64,000 nt of DNA from UBA1444 sp964521625 (GTDB taxonomy: Bacteria; Bacillota; Negativicutes; UBA1444), in the NCBI GenBank assembly GCA_964521625.1, contig CAZFSM010000015.1:1-64000 (forward strand). Direction: 5' to 3'. The number at the start of each line of letters is the position of its first letter. Position 1 is the first letter of the stretch. This document shows positions 51,938 to 61,753 of this stretch, one piece after another. The notes under the pieces are model-generated. The model did no database searches. It saw only the letters and a list, made by a program, of their open reading frames with translations, and was not told where the DNA came from. A program made the translations under genes and the position numbers.

Positions 51938-53260
51938 TTACAACCGGATGAATCCGAGGGCTACTGCAGTTGCCAACCAAACCATCGAGATCCCAATCGC
52001 CGGCAACAGACAATATTTTTGCAAATCACCGAATTCAACCTTGTTCAAACCAACCAGCAGATAGGTCGAGGGAACCAACGGGCTCAGCAAATGCGCGCCC
52101 TGTCCGATCAAAGCCGCTCGGCCCATTTCTTCCGGCGATATGCCATAAACAGCAGCCGCTTTGGCCAACACTGGCAATACACCGAAATAGTAGGCATCAT
52201 TGGTCAGGAAAAAGGTTCCCGGTAAACTTAAGAAAGCGGAAATGAAGGACATATGCGGTCCCATAGAGGGAGGAATTGCATCAATCAACGTCTTCGCCAT
52301 CGCATCGACCATTTTGCTGCCGCCCATGATGCCCATGAAAATACCGGCGGCAAAAACCATCGCAACGACTGGCATCGCATTGGCTCCATTAGCCACAATA
52401 CGGGCCTGTTGCGCTTTCAGCGAAGGATAGTTGAGCATCAGGGCAAACGCCGTACCGATCATGAACAGAATGCTCAGCGGCAGAACTCCGGCCATCAAGG
52501 CCACCATCAGCGCCGAGGTAAGCCCGAGGTTGGCCAGGAATCGATCCGGTCGACGCAGTTTATCGGCTTCTGGATCTTCAGAAACAGTAACCTTGGCTGC
52601 AATCTCAGAATTATCAAGCTTGGTGACTCCCAACCGGGCTCTTTCCTTCAAACCCCAACGATAAGCTACAAAACAAACCCATAAGCTGCCAAGCACCATA
52701 CCGGGAATCAGCGGGGTAAAAACATCTGCCGACTCCACTTTCAGCGCCGCCAGCACGCGGCCGGTCGGACCGCCCCAGGGAATAATGTTCATAACACTGT
52801 TTTGCATGACTGCAACAGAAGGCAAAATCAGCGGATCCATGCCGAGTCGTTGATGCACTGCGAGCATCGCCGAACAGGTAACCATATATGTTGTTGACCC
52901 GTCGCCATCCAGAGAAATGATCGCCGCCAAAACAGCCGTACCGACGGAAACTTTCAACGGATCACCATGCACGAGTTCCAGGATTTTTTTGATCAGAGGA
53001 TCGAACAGACCCGCATCAATCATGATGCCAAAAAACAGGATCGCAAAACAGATCATAATACCGGTCGGTGCTACTTGTCTGACGCCAGCCAACGCCCATT
53101 TGCCAATGTCGGCAAATTTGGCCATGCCGCTAAAACCCATCCCCACCGCAAATAACAGAGGAATCAGAATCAGCGCCGTCATTGCGGACATCCGTTTGGA
53201 CATGATCAAGTACATAAAAACAATAACCATAATGAATCCGGCAATCGCCAATGTGGACAA
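51938..53260 (-). CDS. CitMHS-family citrate transporter
   Basis: 440 residues, about twelve membrane helices. CitMHS/IT-superfamily features: DGDGSTTYMVTCSAMLAVHQRLG, IIPWGGPTGRVLAALKV, the FFLTNDAYYFGVLPVL segment and GAHLLSPLVPSTYLLVGL. The family imports citrate complexed to Mg2+ or Ca2+ with protons. TTG start at 53260 with GGAGGGG five bases upstream. It lies downstream of the LysR gene and next to divergent citDEF, so it most likely supplies citrate to the lyase. Confidence 0.9.
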   Translation of the reverse strand: MSTLAIAGFIMVIVFMYLIMSKRMSAMTALILIPLLFAVGMGFSGMAKFADIGKWALAGVRQVAPTGIMICFAILFFGIMIDAGLFDPLIKKILELVHGDPLKVSVGTAVLAAIISLDGDGSTTYMVTCSAMLAVHQRLGMDPLILPSVAVMQNSVMNIIPWGGPTGRVLAALKVESADVFTPLIPGMVLGSLWVCFVAYRWGLKERARLGVTKLDNSEIAAKVTVSEDPEADKLRRPDRFLANLGLTSALMVALMAGVLPLSILFMIGTAFALMLNYPSLKAQQARIVANGANAMPVVAMVFAAGIFMGIMGGSKMVDAMAKTLIDAIPPSMGPHMSFISAFLSLPGTFFLTNDAYYFGVLPVLAKAAAVYGISPEEMGRAALIGQGAHLLSPLVPSTYLLVGLNKVEFGDLQKYCLLPAIGISMVWLATAVALGFIRL

Positions 53261-53400
53261 GGGATCCCCTCCTTCGATCTTCGGCGCCGAACCCCATGGC
53301 AGTAAAGCCTATAGAATCCAACACCATCTCATCCACATTATAAAACTGGTTCAGTCAATATGTAAAATTCAAACAATTTATCGCCGGCTATAAAAGTTGC

Positions 53401-54282
53401 CTATTGTTCACCAATCTCCCCATCAAATTGATACGCTTCAACGTAACAGATAAACTCCTTCAATGCATTGATCTCCAGTGAGCTTGCATGATAAATCATC
53501 CAGGATTTTCGAACGATGGGCTGCCCTTCAGCGTTCACCAGTTTGATTTTTTTCAAATGTGGCGTATCGGCCAGAATCCGGGCCGGCATAATTCCGTACC
53601 CCAAACCGTGTTTGACCATTTCTTTGCAAGTAGCCAGTTTGTCGACCTCCATGTTCAAAATCGGCGGCTGGGTAAAGTGTTCTCGCCACCAGCTGTCGAT
53701 TGCTGCCTTGATCAAGCCATCTGTCTTATAATCCACTCGTGGCAGGCATGGCAAGTCTTCCAATTTGATTTCATCCGCTGAAGCAACGTAAATCGGCTCC
53801 TCAAATAACAGGTGCTGACGGTCTGGCCAGCCATAATCCGAACTGACAAAGCCAATATGTACCTCCCTATTGTGCACGAGATTATAGATATCGCGGCTCC
53901 AGGTTGTCATCACCTTGAATTCGATCTGTGGGTGCTGTTTTTTAAACTGTCTCAGCAATGGCGGCAGGGTGTACATTGTAAAGTAACTGGAAGCGCCAAG
54001 ACGAAGCGTGCCGGATACCGAATCACCGATATTCAAGACCTGCTCTTTGATCTTGCGCAGTTTTTGCAGCACCTCGGTCGATGATTTGGCCAAAAATTCG
54101 CCCTGAGGCGTAAATTGGACGCCTTTGCTTGTACGGTGTACAATTTTCAGGCCGAACTCCTTCTCAATCTGTTGCAGACGGGCCGTCAGCGCCGGCTGAG
54201 ATGTAAAAAGCAGTTGCGCCGTTTTGGTTATACTTTTTTGTTCATGCAACACATGCAGAATTAACCAGTCCCGGTCTTCCAT
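53401..54282 (-). CDS. LysR-family transcriptional regulator (citrate genes)
   Basis: 293 residues. HTH: DRDWLILHVLHEQKSITKTAQLLFTSQPALTARLQQIEKEFGLKIVHRTSKG. Effector domain with GTLRLGASSYFTMYTLPPLLRQF and HGLGYGIMPARIL. ATG at 54282 follows GGAGGAAG. It sits between the CitMHS gene (same strand, downstream) and citDEF (divergent), the usual position for a regulator of both. The inducer is presumably citrate. Confidence 0.9.
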   Translation of the reverse strand: MEDRDWLILHVLHEQKSITKTAQLLFTSQPALTARLQQIEKEFGLKIVHRTSKGVQFTPQGEFLAKSSTEVLQKLRKIKEQVLNIGDSVSGTLRLGASSYFTMYTLPPLLRQFKKQHPQIEFKVMTTWSRDIYNLVHNREVHIGFVSSDYGWPDRQHLLFEEPIYVASADEIKLEDLPCLPRVDYKTDGLIKAAIDSWWREHFTQPPILNMEVDKLATCKEMVKHGLGYGIMPARILADTPHLKKIKLVNAEGQPIVRKSWMIYHASSLEINALKEFICYVEAYQFDGEIGEQ

Positions 54283-54521
54283 GCTATCTTCCTCCCGCAT
54301 TCTGGCAAATCTATGATCAATTCATCATTCATTTTTCTCAATCGCTCATCCAACGTATACTGCTGTTATTTGAAATTCGGGATTCAATGTCGGATTTCCT
54401 GTTGCCGAGCATTTTTGACTGAGCTATCTGCTTTTTTTATCGTTTCATATCCAAGAATACGATTTTATTTTTTTCTGAATATTGGTTATAGTAGTATCAG
54501 CTGACAAAGGAGGTTTCTCAT

Positions 54522-54806
54522 ATGAGTGAAGTATTGAAAACGGCTCAGGCTGGAACGCTGGAATCCGCGGATATTATGATCCTGGTTTCACCGGCGTTGC
54601 CTGGCAGCGGAATTCAAATCGAACTGGTGACTCCGACAATGAAGCAGTATGGGGCGCAAATCAAGCAAACCATCACGAAAATACTAGTTGCCAACGGAAT
54701 AACAGATATTGCCGTCCATGCCAACGACAAAGGCGCTCTTGACTATACCATCGAGGCCCGGACCCAGACTGCAATCAATCGGGCCTTCGGCCGGGGAGGC
54801 AATTAA
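54522..54806 (+). CDS. citD: Citrate lyase acyl carrier protein (gamma subunit)
   Basis: 94 residues, standard length. It carries the phosphoribosyl-dephospho-CoA prosthetic group on the Ser in AGTLESADI (residue 16) and shuttles acetyl and citryl groups between CitF and CitE. Also seen: GSGIQIELVTPTMKQYGAQI and KGALDYTIEARTQTAINRA. AAAGGAGG ahead of the ATG. citE starts two bases after its stop. Confidence 0.95.
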   Translation: MSEVLKTAQAGTLESADIMILVSPALPGSGIQIELVTPTMKQYGAQIKQTITKILVANGITDIAVHANDKGALDYTIEARTQTAINRAFGRGGN

Positions 54807-54807
54807 A

Positions 54808-55683
54808 ATGGAGCAGATTAAATTGCGCCGCGCCATGATGTTCATGCCGGGAAACAACCCTGCCATGCTCCAGAACGCGGGAATTTACGGCGCTGATACC
54901 GTGATTTTCGATCTGGAAGATGCGGTATCCATCAGCGAAAAGGATGCTGCCCGCCAGCTGGTTCACAATGCGATCAAACGACTGGATTATCCCTGCGAGG
55001 TCGCGGTACGCATCAATCACATTCAAACACCTTTCGGCCGGGGCGACCTGCAAGCCATATTGCCTGCCAAACCAGATCTGATCCGCCTGCCCAAAGCGGA
55101 ATCGGCTGACGACATACGAATCATCGATCAGATCATTACCGAGGCTGAAACAGCCAATGGTTTTTCGGCGGGATCGATTCAGATGATGGCGGCAATTGAA
55201 ACCGCCAAAGGGTTGATGCACGCCTATGAAATTGCCACCGCCAGTCCTCGGATGGTCGCCCTCGCCATCGGCGGCGAAGATTTCATCGCTGACCTGAAGA
55301 CCACCCGCAGCAAAGGTGGACAGGAGCTGTTCGTCGCCCGTTCCCAACTGCTGCTTGCGGCAAGAGCCGCCGGACTGCAAGCCATCGATTCGGTATTTAC
55401 GGATGCCAACGATGAAGAGACTTTTATTGCGGAAACCCAGATGATCAAAGGCCTTGGCTTTGACGGAAAATCAGTGATCAACCCCCGCCAGGTTCGTTTG
55501 GTCAAAGAAATATTTACGCCGACCGAAAAAGAGATCAAGCAAGCCGAACGGGTTCTGGCCGCTTATAAAGAGGCACTGGACAGAAATTCAGGCGTCATCG
55601 CGCTGGACGGCAAGATGATTGACACCCCCATCGTCAACCGAGCCGAACGGGTCCTGGCCTATGCCGCTGCCGTCAAAAAGTAA
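54808..55683 (+). CDS. citE: Citryl-ACP lyase (citrate lyase beta subunit)
   Basis: 291 residues from the ATG at 54808 with GGGAGG upstream (an overlapping in-frame start within citD is spurious). TIM-barrel CitE: LRRAMMFMPGNNPAMLQNA, ADTVIFDLEDAVSISEKDAAR (Mg-binding), VRINHIQTPFGRGDL, IRLPKAESADD, AAIETAKGLMHAYEIA, GGEDFIADL and GFDGKSVINPRQV. It cleaves citryl-ACP to oxaloacetate and acetyl-ACP. Middle gene of citDEF. Confidence 0.95.
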   Translation: MEQIKLRRAMMFMPGNNPAMLQNAGIYGADTVIFDLEDAVSISEKDAARQLVHNAIKRLDYPCEVAVRINHIQTPFGRGDLQAILPAKPDLIRLPKAESADDIRIIDQIITEAETANGFSAGSIQMMAAIETAKGLMHAYEIATASPRMVALAIGGEDFIADLKTTRSKGGQELFVARSQLLLAARAAGLQAIDSVFTDANDEETFIAETQMIKGLGFDGKSVINPRQVRLVKEIFTPTEKEIKQAERVLAAYKEALDRNSGVIALDGKMIDTPIVNRAERVLAYAAAVKK

Positions 55684-55701
55684 GCCGAAGGAGGTTTTCC
55701 T

Positions 55702-57243
55702 ATGATTAATGCCGCAGGACGCAACATTCCTGAAATCATCAAGGGTTATAAAACCGTGCAGCCCTATGCCGGCCCCTTTTCGCTCGTCCCTACCGGGCAA
55801 CTGGCCGGACCAAAAATCCGTATGAATAAACCCGGCTCGGAAAAACTGCTGAAATCGATTGATCAGGCAATTGAAGCAGCCGGGCTCAAAGATGGCATGA
55901 CAATTTCTTTTCACCACCACTTCCGCAATGGCGATTTCGTGTTGAATTCGGTAGTTGAGGCGATTGCACGCAAAGGGATCCGCGATCTGACACTGGCTCC
56001 CAGTTCTCTCAACGACGTGAATGATGCAATCATTCCGTTTATTGAAGCGGGAGTCATCACTGCGATCGAAACGTCCGGCGGCCGCGGCCAGCTCGGCCAA
56101 CTGATGACTTCCGGTAAATTGAAAAAACCCACGATCGTGCGTTCCCACGGTGGTCGCGCTCGCGCGATTGAGAGCGGCGAGCTGCACATTGATGTCGCGT
56201 TTCTGGGTGCGCCCTGTTGCGATAAATACGGCAACATGAACGGCGTGGAAGGCCGCTCGGCTTGTGGCTCAATGGGCTATGCGATGGTTGACGCCGCCTA
56301 TGCCGACACAGTTGTCGCCATCACCGACAATCTGGTTCGCCACCCGGTACATCCGATCAGTATTCCCCAGACACAGGTCGATTTTGTCGTTGTCGTGGAC
56401 AGCATTGGCGACCCCAAAGGCATTGCTTCCGGCGCATTGCGGATCAGCCGCAACCCCCGCGAACTGCTGATGGCTGAATATGCAGCTTGCGTCATCGAGC
56501 ATTCAGACTACTTCCGCCAGGATTACTCGCTTCAACTCGGCAGTGGCGGCGCTTCGCTGTCAGCCGCCAAATTTATTCAGGAAAAAATGCTGGCTCGCGG
56601 CATAACCGGCAGTTTTGGCGTTGGCGGCATCACTGCCCCATTTGCCAATATGTTGGAACAGGGTTTGTTTGAAACCATGTTTGACACGCAGGACTTTGAC
56701 CTACCGTCGATCCAGTCGCTAAAAAACAATTCACGCCACTTGGAGATGTCGGCATCTTATTATGCCAATCCGCACAGTGGCGGGCCGATTGTCAACAATC
56801 TCGATGTGGTGATTCTCAGCGCCACCGAAGTCGATGTCGATTTCAACGTCAACGTCATCACCGATTCCAACGGAATCATCATGGGCGCCTCTGGCGGTCA
56901 CTGTGATACCGCTGCCGGCGCCAAGCTGGCGATCGTAGTTGCGCCGTTACTGCGTGGACGCCTGCCGATGGTGCTGGATCGGGTCGACACCATTGTTACC
57001 CCGGGCGAAACGGTCGACGTGATCATTACCGAACGAGGACTGGCAATCAATCCCCGTCGCAAAGATCTGTTCGATAGTTTGCAAGGTAGCGGCCTGCCGG
57101 TGATGGATATCCACGATCTGCACAAAATGGCGGTCGAACTGGCCGGCAAACCGGAAGCGTTGGATGCCGGCGATGAAGTGGTCGCGGTCATCGAATACCG
57201 CGACGGCAGTGTGATTGACGTAGTTCGCAAACCAAAACAATAG
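55702..57243 (+). CDS. citF: Citrate CoA-transferase (citrate lyase alpha subunit)
   Basis: 513 residues, full length. It exchanges acetyl for citrate on the acyl carrier protein. Seen: GMTISFHHHFRNGDFVLN, ETSGGRGQLGQLMTSGKL, SHGGRARAIESGELHIDVAFLGAPCCDKYGN, GGASLSAAKFIQEKML and ASGGHCDTAAGAKLAIV near the end. AAGGAGG before the ATG, 18 bases after citE. The accessory genes citC, citX and citG needed to build and load the prosthetic group do not follow, so they must lie elsewhere. Confidence 0.95.
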   Translation: MINAAGRNIPEIIKGYKTVQPYAGPFSLVPTGQLAGPKIRMNKPGSEKLLKSIDQAIEAAGLKDGMTISFHHHFRNGDFVLNSVVEAIARKGIRDLTLAPSSLNDVNDAIIPFIEAGVITAIETSGGRGQLGQLMTSGKLKKPTIVRSHGGRARAIESGELHIDVAFLGAPCCDKYGNMNGVEGRSACGSMGYAMVDAAYADTVVAITDNLVRHPVHPISIPQTQVDFVVVVDSIGDPKGIASGALRISRNPRELLMAEYAACVIEHSDYFRQDYSLQLGSGGASLSAAKFIQEKMLARGITGSFGVGGITAPFANMLEQGLFETMFDTQDFDLPSIQSLKNNSRHLEMSASYYANPHSGGPIVNNLDVVILSATEVDVDFNVNVITDSNGIIMGASGGHCDTAAGAKLAIVVAPLLRGRLPMVLDRVDTIVTPGETVDVIITERGLAINPRRKDLFDSLQGSGLPVMDIHDLHKMAVELAGKPEALDAGDEVVAVIEYRDGSVIDVVRKPKQ

Positions 57244-57274
57244 TCAAGTGTTATTCTTTCTTATCGACGCAGAA

Positions 57275-57308
57275 AAGCAGGTTGCCGACACACTGCGACA
57301 ACCTGCTT
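57275..57308. terminator. Terminator after citF
   Basis: AAGCAGGTTG (57275-57284) pairs with CAACCTGCTT (57299-57308) around a 14-base loop. Both convergent genes (citF and the HAD gene ending at 57312) can use it, though T-runs are short. Confidence 0.65.
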
Positions 57309-57311
57309 ATA

Positions 57312-58010
57312 TTACTTGAAACAAGTTGGCTCTATGCCAGCCAACTTTTTCATAAATTCCGGTGCTGGCGGCAAATGCGGCAGACTCCACCAGGGGTCAT
57401 GCGCTGCCAGCTCCGGTTCACTAAACGTACCCGTCGCCACACCGATTGTGTATGCGCCGATCATTTTGCCGCAGCGGATGTCATTGGGTGTGTCGCCAAT
57501 AACAAATAATCTCGCCGAACTGCCGTCAACGCGGCTCTGAACTTTCAACAGCGCCCGGTTCGCCACATCATCCCTGTTTGGCGAGTCTTCGCAGAAGGCG
57601 CTGTACGCAAAATCGAAATACCCTTCCAGGCCAAACTTGCGCATTTTCATTTCGGCGCCTTTACGGCTATTGCCAGTCAGTAGCACGGATAAGGCGCCGT
57701 TTTCTTGCAAAACGGCCAAAATCTCCCGCACCGCCGGCATTACTTTGCCTTCGCGTTGTCCCAGATGTTCCAGTAATAGTTCTTCGTAACGTCCGGTCAG
57801 GTTTTTTACTTCCTGGTGCGAAGCCGGTCGGGCCGCGATCACTTCGATAATCTGCCTGGCAATCGAGTAGTCAGTCATGCCGGCGGAGTGAATCTGGCGA
57901 AAATCTACCGGGCTGTCCCATAATTCGCGCACAGCTTGCTCAAAAGCATACAGTCCGGCTTTGTCCGTGCGAATCAGCGTTCCATCAATGTCCCAGAAAA
58001 AGATATCCAT
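57312..58010 (-). CDS. HAD-superfamily hydrolase, cytoplasmic
   Basis: 232 residues, subfamily IA layout. Motif I: FFWDIDGTLIRTD (two catalytic Asp). Helical cap at about 15-90. Motif II: SVLLTGNSRKGAEMKMRKFG. Motif IV: FVIGDTPNDIRCGKMIG. Phosphoglycolate-phosphatase-like, but the substrate is unknown. No signal peptide. It starts 12 bases after the exported HAD phosphatase gene, so it is probably the last gene of the operon running from 62746. Confidence 0.85.
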   Translation of the reverse strand: MDIFFWDIDGTLIRTDKAGLYAFEQAVRELWDSPVDFRQIHSAGMTDYSIARQIIEVIAARPASHQEVKNLTGRYEELLLEHLGQREGKVMPAVREILAVLQENGALSVLLTGNSRKGAEMKMRKFGLEGYFDFAYSAFCEDSPNRDDVANRALLKVQSRVDGSSARLFVIGDTPNDIRCGKMIGAYTIGVATGTFSEPELAAHDPWWSLPHLPPAPEFMKKLAGIEPTCFK

Positions 58011-58022
58011 CCTCAGCTACCT

Positions 58023-59012
58023 CTAGTGTTTCTGCTCGAAGGGATGGATTACTTTCCAGTCGTTCTTCATGTCGACGATGGTCCAACCATGCGCCTTCGC
58101 TGCATCAAGCGCCTTATCCAGCTTCCCTTCGCTGGATTTTCGATCATAGGCCCATTCCCGCACTGCATCGGTATGGTGAACGAGCAGCGCAAACCGCAGG
58201 CCCTTGCCGGCAGTCGTCCACTGCAGCATCGGCAGGTCACCGTCGGAATTGCCGAAAGAAGCGATAGGACGACGCCCGATCACTTGTTCAATGCTGACCG
58301 GTTTTCCATCACCGTCGGTCACCGAACTGAACTCCGGCAGTTGCAGGATGACTGGTACGCCATCCTGCATCGCAAACTTTTTCTTAAAACTGCTGCCGAT
58401 AACCTGTTCAGGTGCAAACCCATAGGTTTTTTCGGCCCAGGGGCGGACAAATTCCTGATTGGAACCAGTTACCATATAGGTTTTGAACCCATGCTCACGC
58501 AAATATGCAAGCAACTCCAACATCGGTTGATAGACCATCTCAGAGTATAAGCGGCCCGTTTGTGGGTGTCTTGCCTGGGTCAACCAGTTTTTGACGATTT
58601 GGCTAAACTCTTCTGTTGTGTAATTGCCATGCGAGGCCAGTACGAGCTCAGTCCAAGCGTCAAAACTGAGTGCATCCAGCGCCGCTTTGTCGTTTTCCAA
58701 TACAACCTTGTACGGCAGTTTTGCTTTCCACTCCGGATGTAGCGGCGCTAGCGCCCGAATCCTGTCATAGGTGAAAACATCCTGAACATACGTCGGTTTC
58801 TCGCTCCACAACGTCCCATCATTATCAAAGGTAGCAATCCTGTCTGACGGCGGCAGATAATGCGGCGATCCAATCGTGGTCACCTTGTCAACGAAGCTGA
58901 TAATCGCCTGTTTGGTTGCGGTATCATTCCATGACGGCAACGGAGTCGCGGCATAAGCCGTGTTAACGAGCAGCAACAAAAACAGCAGGCTCTTCAGCAA
59001 TATGTTATTCAC
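58023..59012 (-). CDS. Exported HAD-family acid phosphatase
   Basis: 329 residues. Signal peptide: KSLLFLLLLVNTAYA, cut near residue 21. Motif I: RIATFDNDGTLWSEK; motif II: YMVTGSNQEFV; motif IV: ASFGNSDGDLPML. This is the phosphoserine-phosphatase-like branch with a large helical cap. Start GTG at 59012 with AAGGAGG six bases upstream. Predicted to dephosphorylate a small phosphoester outside the cytoplasm. Neighbours are a beta-barrel protein and a Tat-exported metallophosphoesterase in the same direction. Confidence 0.87.
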   Translation of the reverse strand: MNNILLKSLLFLLLLVNTAYAATPLPSWNDTATKQAIISFVDKVTTIGSPHYLPPSDRIATFDNDGTLWSEKPTYVQDVFTYDRIRALAPLHPEWKAKLPYKVVLENDKAALDALSFDAWTELVLASHGNYTTEEFSQIVKNWLTQARHPQTGRLYSEMVYQPMLELLAYLREHGFKTYMVTGSNQEFVRPWAEKTYGFAPEQVIGSSFKKKFAMQDGVPVILQLPEFSSVTDGDGKPVSIEQVIGRRPIASFGNSDGDLPMLQWTTAGKGLRFALLVHHTDAVREWAYDRKSSEGKLDKALDAAKAHGWTIVDMKNDWKVIHPFEQKH

Positions 59013-59064
59013 AGCGAACCTCCTTGCGCTTTATGAAAAGGATTGTGTTTTTCTATGCTTTTTT

Positions 59065-60003
59065 TTAAAATTTGTAACCGATCGTAAACTGGGCGTAGTC
59101 GCCATGCATTCGTTTGCTTTGATCCACATCCCGCAGCCATTTGGCAATCACGCTAAGGTTTCCTTTGCCAAACTTGGGCATCCAGAGAATCGCCGGACCA
59201 AAGCCCAGCGACTGCCCTTGAAAGTTCCCCAGGATAGCGCCGCTGCCGCTGTCGCCTGTCAACTGGCTGTAGTAATAACCATGCAAACCTACAGCAAAAT
59301 TCGGCTTGAGAAACTGGTTCAAGGCAAAATCAACATGAAACTCGTTGCCGGACTGATAATTGGTCGCATTATTTTTAGTATTAAATAAAATTCCCGGCAT
59401 AATGGAAATTTCAGTGCCGGTCTTCTGGTTCAGCCAGGTAATCGCCAGCGAAGTGTCAAAGCCCCAGTAATTGCGGCTTAGGTTCGCCAAGTTCCCTTGC
59501 GTGTAACCACCCGTCGGCATGAACACCGACTGGACCAATTTATAATGGAATTTCCCTTTATGCCAGTGTAAAGCAGCCGACGCCATGGAGTCACCGATAT
59601 TGGTGGCAGACTGAGATAGATTGCGACTACCGATTGAGCTATCGGCGCCGACGTTGACGTCGACAGTTCCTACCGGAACTGCCGCCCCTAGCTGCAACCG
59701 TCCACCAAGAACCGGTTTTTTAAAAGTATAAAATCCAGCCAGAAAATTGTAGACGGCAGTTGATTCCAGTTCCAGGTTTACGTGACCGCGCAGCACGGCT
59801 CTTTCTGCACTGCCACGATAATATATCAATTGGTTAGCCATCATAAAACCGGGCTCCGGCGCCACGCCGACGCCAAAAGTGGCGGACGCTCCCGGGAAGT
59901 AATAGCTGGAGCCACCTTCGGTCGCCAGTGCAATCTGCGGTCCCATAGTCAGAAAAACCATTAAAACGAAAATAACCATACATGCCCTGCGCAGCAAAAT
60001 CAT
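59065..60003 (-). CDS. Outer-membrane beta-barrel protein (MetA phenol-degradation family)
   Basis: 312 residues. Signal peptide: RRACMVIFVLMVFLTMGPQIALA. The mature part is rich in amphipathic strands with alternating aromatics (FHYKLVQSVFMPTGGY, GFDTSLAITWL, NFAVGLHGYYYSQLTG, SLGFGPAILWM) and ends in Phe (QFTIGYKF), the outer-membrane insertion signal. It matches the putative porin family called phenol_MetA_deg. ATG at 60003 follows GGAG by eight bases. It indicates a second membrane. Cotranscribed with the exported phosphohydrolases. Confidence 0.87.
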   Translation of the reverse strand: MILLRRACMVIFVLMVFLTMGPQIALATEGGSSYYFPGASATFGVGVAPEPGFMMANQLIYYRGSAERAVLRGHVNLELESTAVYNFLAGFYTFKKPVLGGRLQLGAAVPVGTVDVNVGADSSIGSRNLSQSATNIGDSMASAALHWHKGKFHYKLVQSVFMPTGGYTQGNLANLSRNYWGFDTSLAITWLNQKTGTEISIMPGILFNTKNNATNYQSGNEFHVDFALNQFLKPNFAVGLHGYYYSQLTGDSGSGAILGNFQGQSLGFGPAILWMPKFGKGNLSVIAKWLRDVDQSKRMHGDYAQFTIGYKF

Positions 60004-60047
60004 TGTCACGTCTCCTATTCCATCAATATATCAACCTGGACCATCAA

Positions 60048-61751
60048 TTATTTTACCGGCGTACCGAAATTCTTCAGTTTTTCCTGCATTTGCGGGCTAA
60101 GTTGCACCACCAGTTCGGCATTGTAAGATGCGGTGGGCAAAAACGGCAAATCGTTTTTGAAAATCTGCTGGGCCGCCACGGCATTAGTGCGGGATTTGGC
60201 CGCCAGCGAACCTTCGCTGACAATCGGGTCCACATTGGTCGCTAAAATAGATACTGTCGCATCGTTGTTGCGGACAAGTTCAAAAATACGCAATTGTTGG
60301 GGAAAGTCGCGCAGTGATGAGGTTTCAACCTGCCAGAAACCTAGTTCCGGGCGATTGGGGTCAGGCGATTTGAATGCGGTGACGGTGTTGATGTGTCGAT
60401 GACCGGCGGCCCACAGGATAAGATTGGGATATTCTTGAAGTTTGGCAATCAATTGCGCTTCGCTGACCGGGGCGAATTCATGCCAACCCATCATCGATGG
60501 GAACGGTTCAACGCCAATCGGGATATGCGCGGCGATCATCATCAGCTTGCCTTCGGCCTGACCCAACTCCAGTTCCTGCACCAGCCAGTCATAGCGTTCC
60601 TGGTCCAGTGATCCGTGGCCGTAGCCGAGCGAGTTTGGATTATTCACATCGTCGTTTCGCTGGGTATCGTCAAGCACGATCACCTTGAGCGGCAGATTCG
60701 ACTTCGGTTCAAAACTGTAGCAGGCAAAATCATTGTCGATATTGGCCTGCGTAAAACCATGCCCAAACGGTCTGCTTGAAGTTTTAAAAAATTCATTCAT
60801 CCATTCTTGACGATACAACGAACGGCGGTCAGGATCTGCAGCCCGCACTTTCGGCGGAGCGGCAAAGTTCTTTTCGGGCCCGACGCCGATCAAATCGCCA
60901 TTGGGAGTCCCGCCATCGATCGCCCCCATGTAGAAGCCCCGGCTATCCAGTCCTTTCACATCGCTAAAGACATCACCCAGATTTATGATCTGATCGCCGA
61001 TCAGGGTTTTGCGACTATACTCGTTGGGTGGCAGGAAACCGATGAAGAAATGATCGTGGTTGCCCATTGTCTGATACCAAGGGATTGATTTATCCAGCCC
61101 CGCCGCCTGGTAGGGTTTTTGATAGTCAATCGTGTCCGCACCGGCGTGATTGCCAGAACTCGGTTCAATCCGTTTGCCGTCGAGCACATCGATGTACCAA
61201 CGCAGCTCATTGTACTGCGTGTTGTTGCAGGTATCGCCGAGCGAAAGGCCGAAATCTATCGGCGTCTCTTTATGCAATTCATTGACGGTCCGGATGGCTG
61301 CGTCTAGCACATGCGTCGTATACAGCATTACGCCGGAATAGGCGGACGAAACCCCGCCCCGGTAACCGTACAAAATCGCCTGGGCCGGTGTTTCCTTGTC
61401 GGAGATGTGAATATCGGTGATCGTGAAGAACCGCAACAAGTTGGCTGCTGGAACTGTTTTGGCGGCACTGTAGCCGGCCGGCATCAAATCCAGCCGTTTC
61501 TGATAAGCCAATCCTTCGCCGGATTGCCATTTTCCGTAGCCGTACTGTGCATACTTGGCGATTTCCGTCGGCAGCAGTTTCGGCGAAGCAGCCGGCACCG
61601 CTATCGGCAGTACAGTAGCGGCAATGGTCGTGCGCGACCTGGCGGCAGCCGCCGCACAACGGCTAAGCCATTTTTTCGGCAGCGTTCCGCTGGCAACCAG
61701 CGCCGCGCCGGATAGACCTGTCTTCAGAAAAGTGCGTCGTGTTAGCTTCAT
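60048..61751 (-). CDS. Tat-exported metallophosphoesterase (TIGR03768-like)
   Basis: 567 residues. Twin-arginine signal: MKLTRRTFLKTGLSGAALVASG. Metallophosphoesterase motifs: FFTITDIHISD (DxH), GLSLGDTCNN (GD), TMGNHDHFF (GNHD), MMIAAHIPIG and AAGHRHINTV (GHxH). The length and inserted loops fit the TIGR03768 family of unknown substrate. Tat export implies a folded protein with metals loaded in the cytoplasm. The gene starts two bases after the DUF3089 stop, showing tight coupling. Confidence 0.9.
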   Translation of the reverse strand: MKLTRRTFLKTGLSGAALVASGTLPKKWLSRCAAAAARSRTTIAATVLPIAVPAASPKLLPTEIAKYAQYGYGKWQSGEGLAYQKRLDLMPAGYSAAKTVPAANLLRFFTITDIHISDKETPAQAILYGYRGGVSSAYSGVMLYTTHVLDAAIRTVNELHKETPIDFGLSLGDTCNNTQYNELRWYIDVLDGKRIEPSSGNHAGADTIDYQKPYQAAGLDKSIPWYQTMGNHDHFFIGFLPPNEYSRKTLIGDQIINLGDVFSDVKGLDSRGFYMGAIDGGTPNGDLIGVGPEKNFAAPPKVRAADPDRRSLYRQEWMNEFFKTSSRPFGHGFTQANIDNDFACYSFEPKSNLPLKVIVLDDTQRNDDVNNPNSLGYGHGSLDQERYDWLVQELELGQAEGKLMMIAAHIPIGVEPFPSMMGWHEFAPVSEAQLIAKLQEYPNLILWAAGHRHINTVTAFKSPDPNRPELGFWQVETSSLRDFPQQLRIFELVRNNDATVSILATNVDPIVSEGSLAAKSRTNAVAAQQIFKNDLPFLPTASYNAELVVQLSPQMQEKLKNFGTPVK

Positions 61752-61753
61752 AA

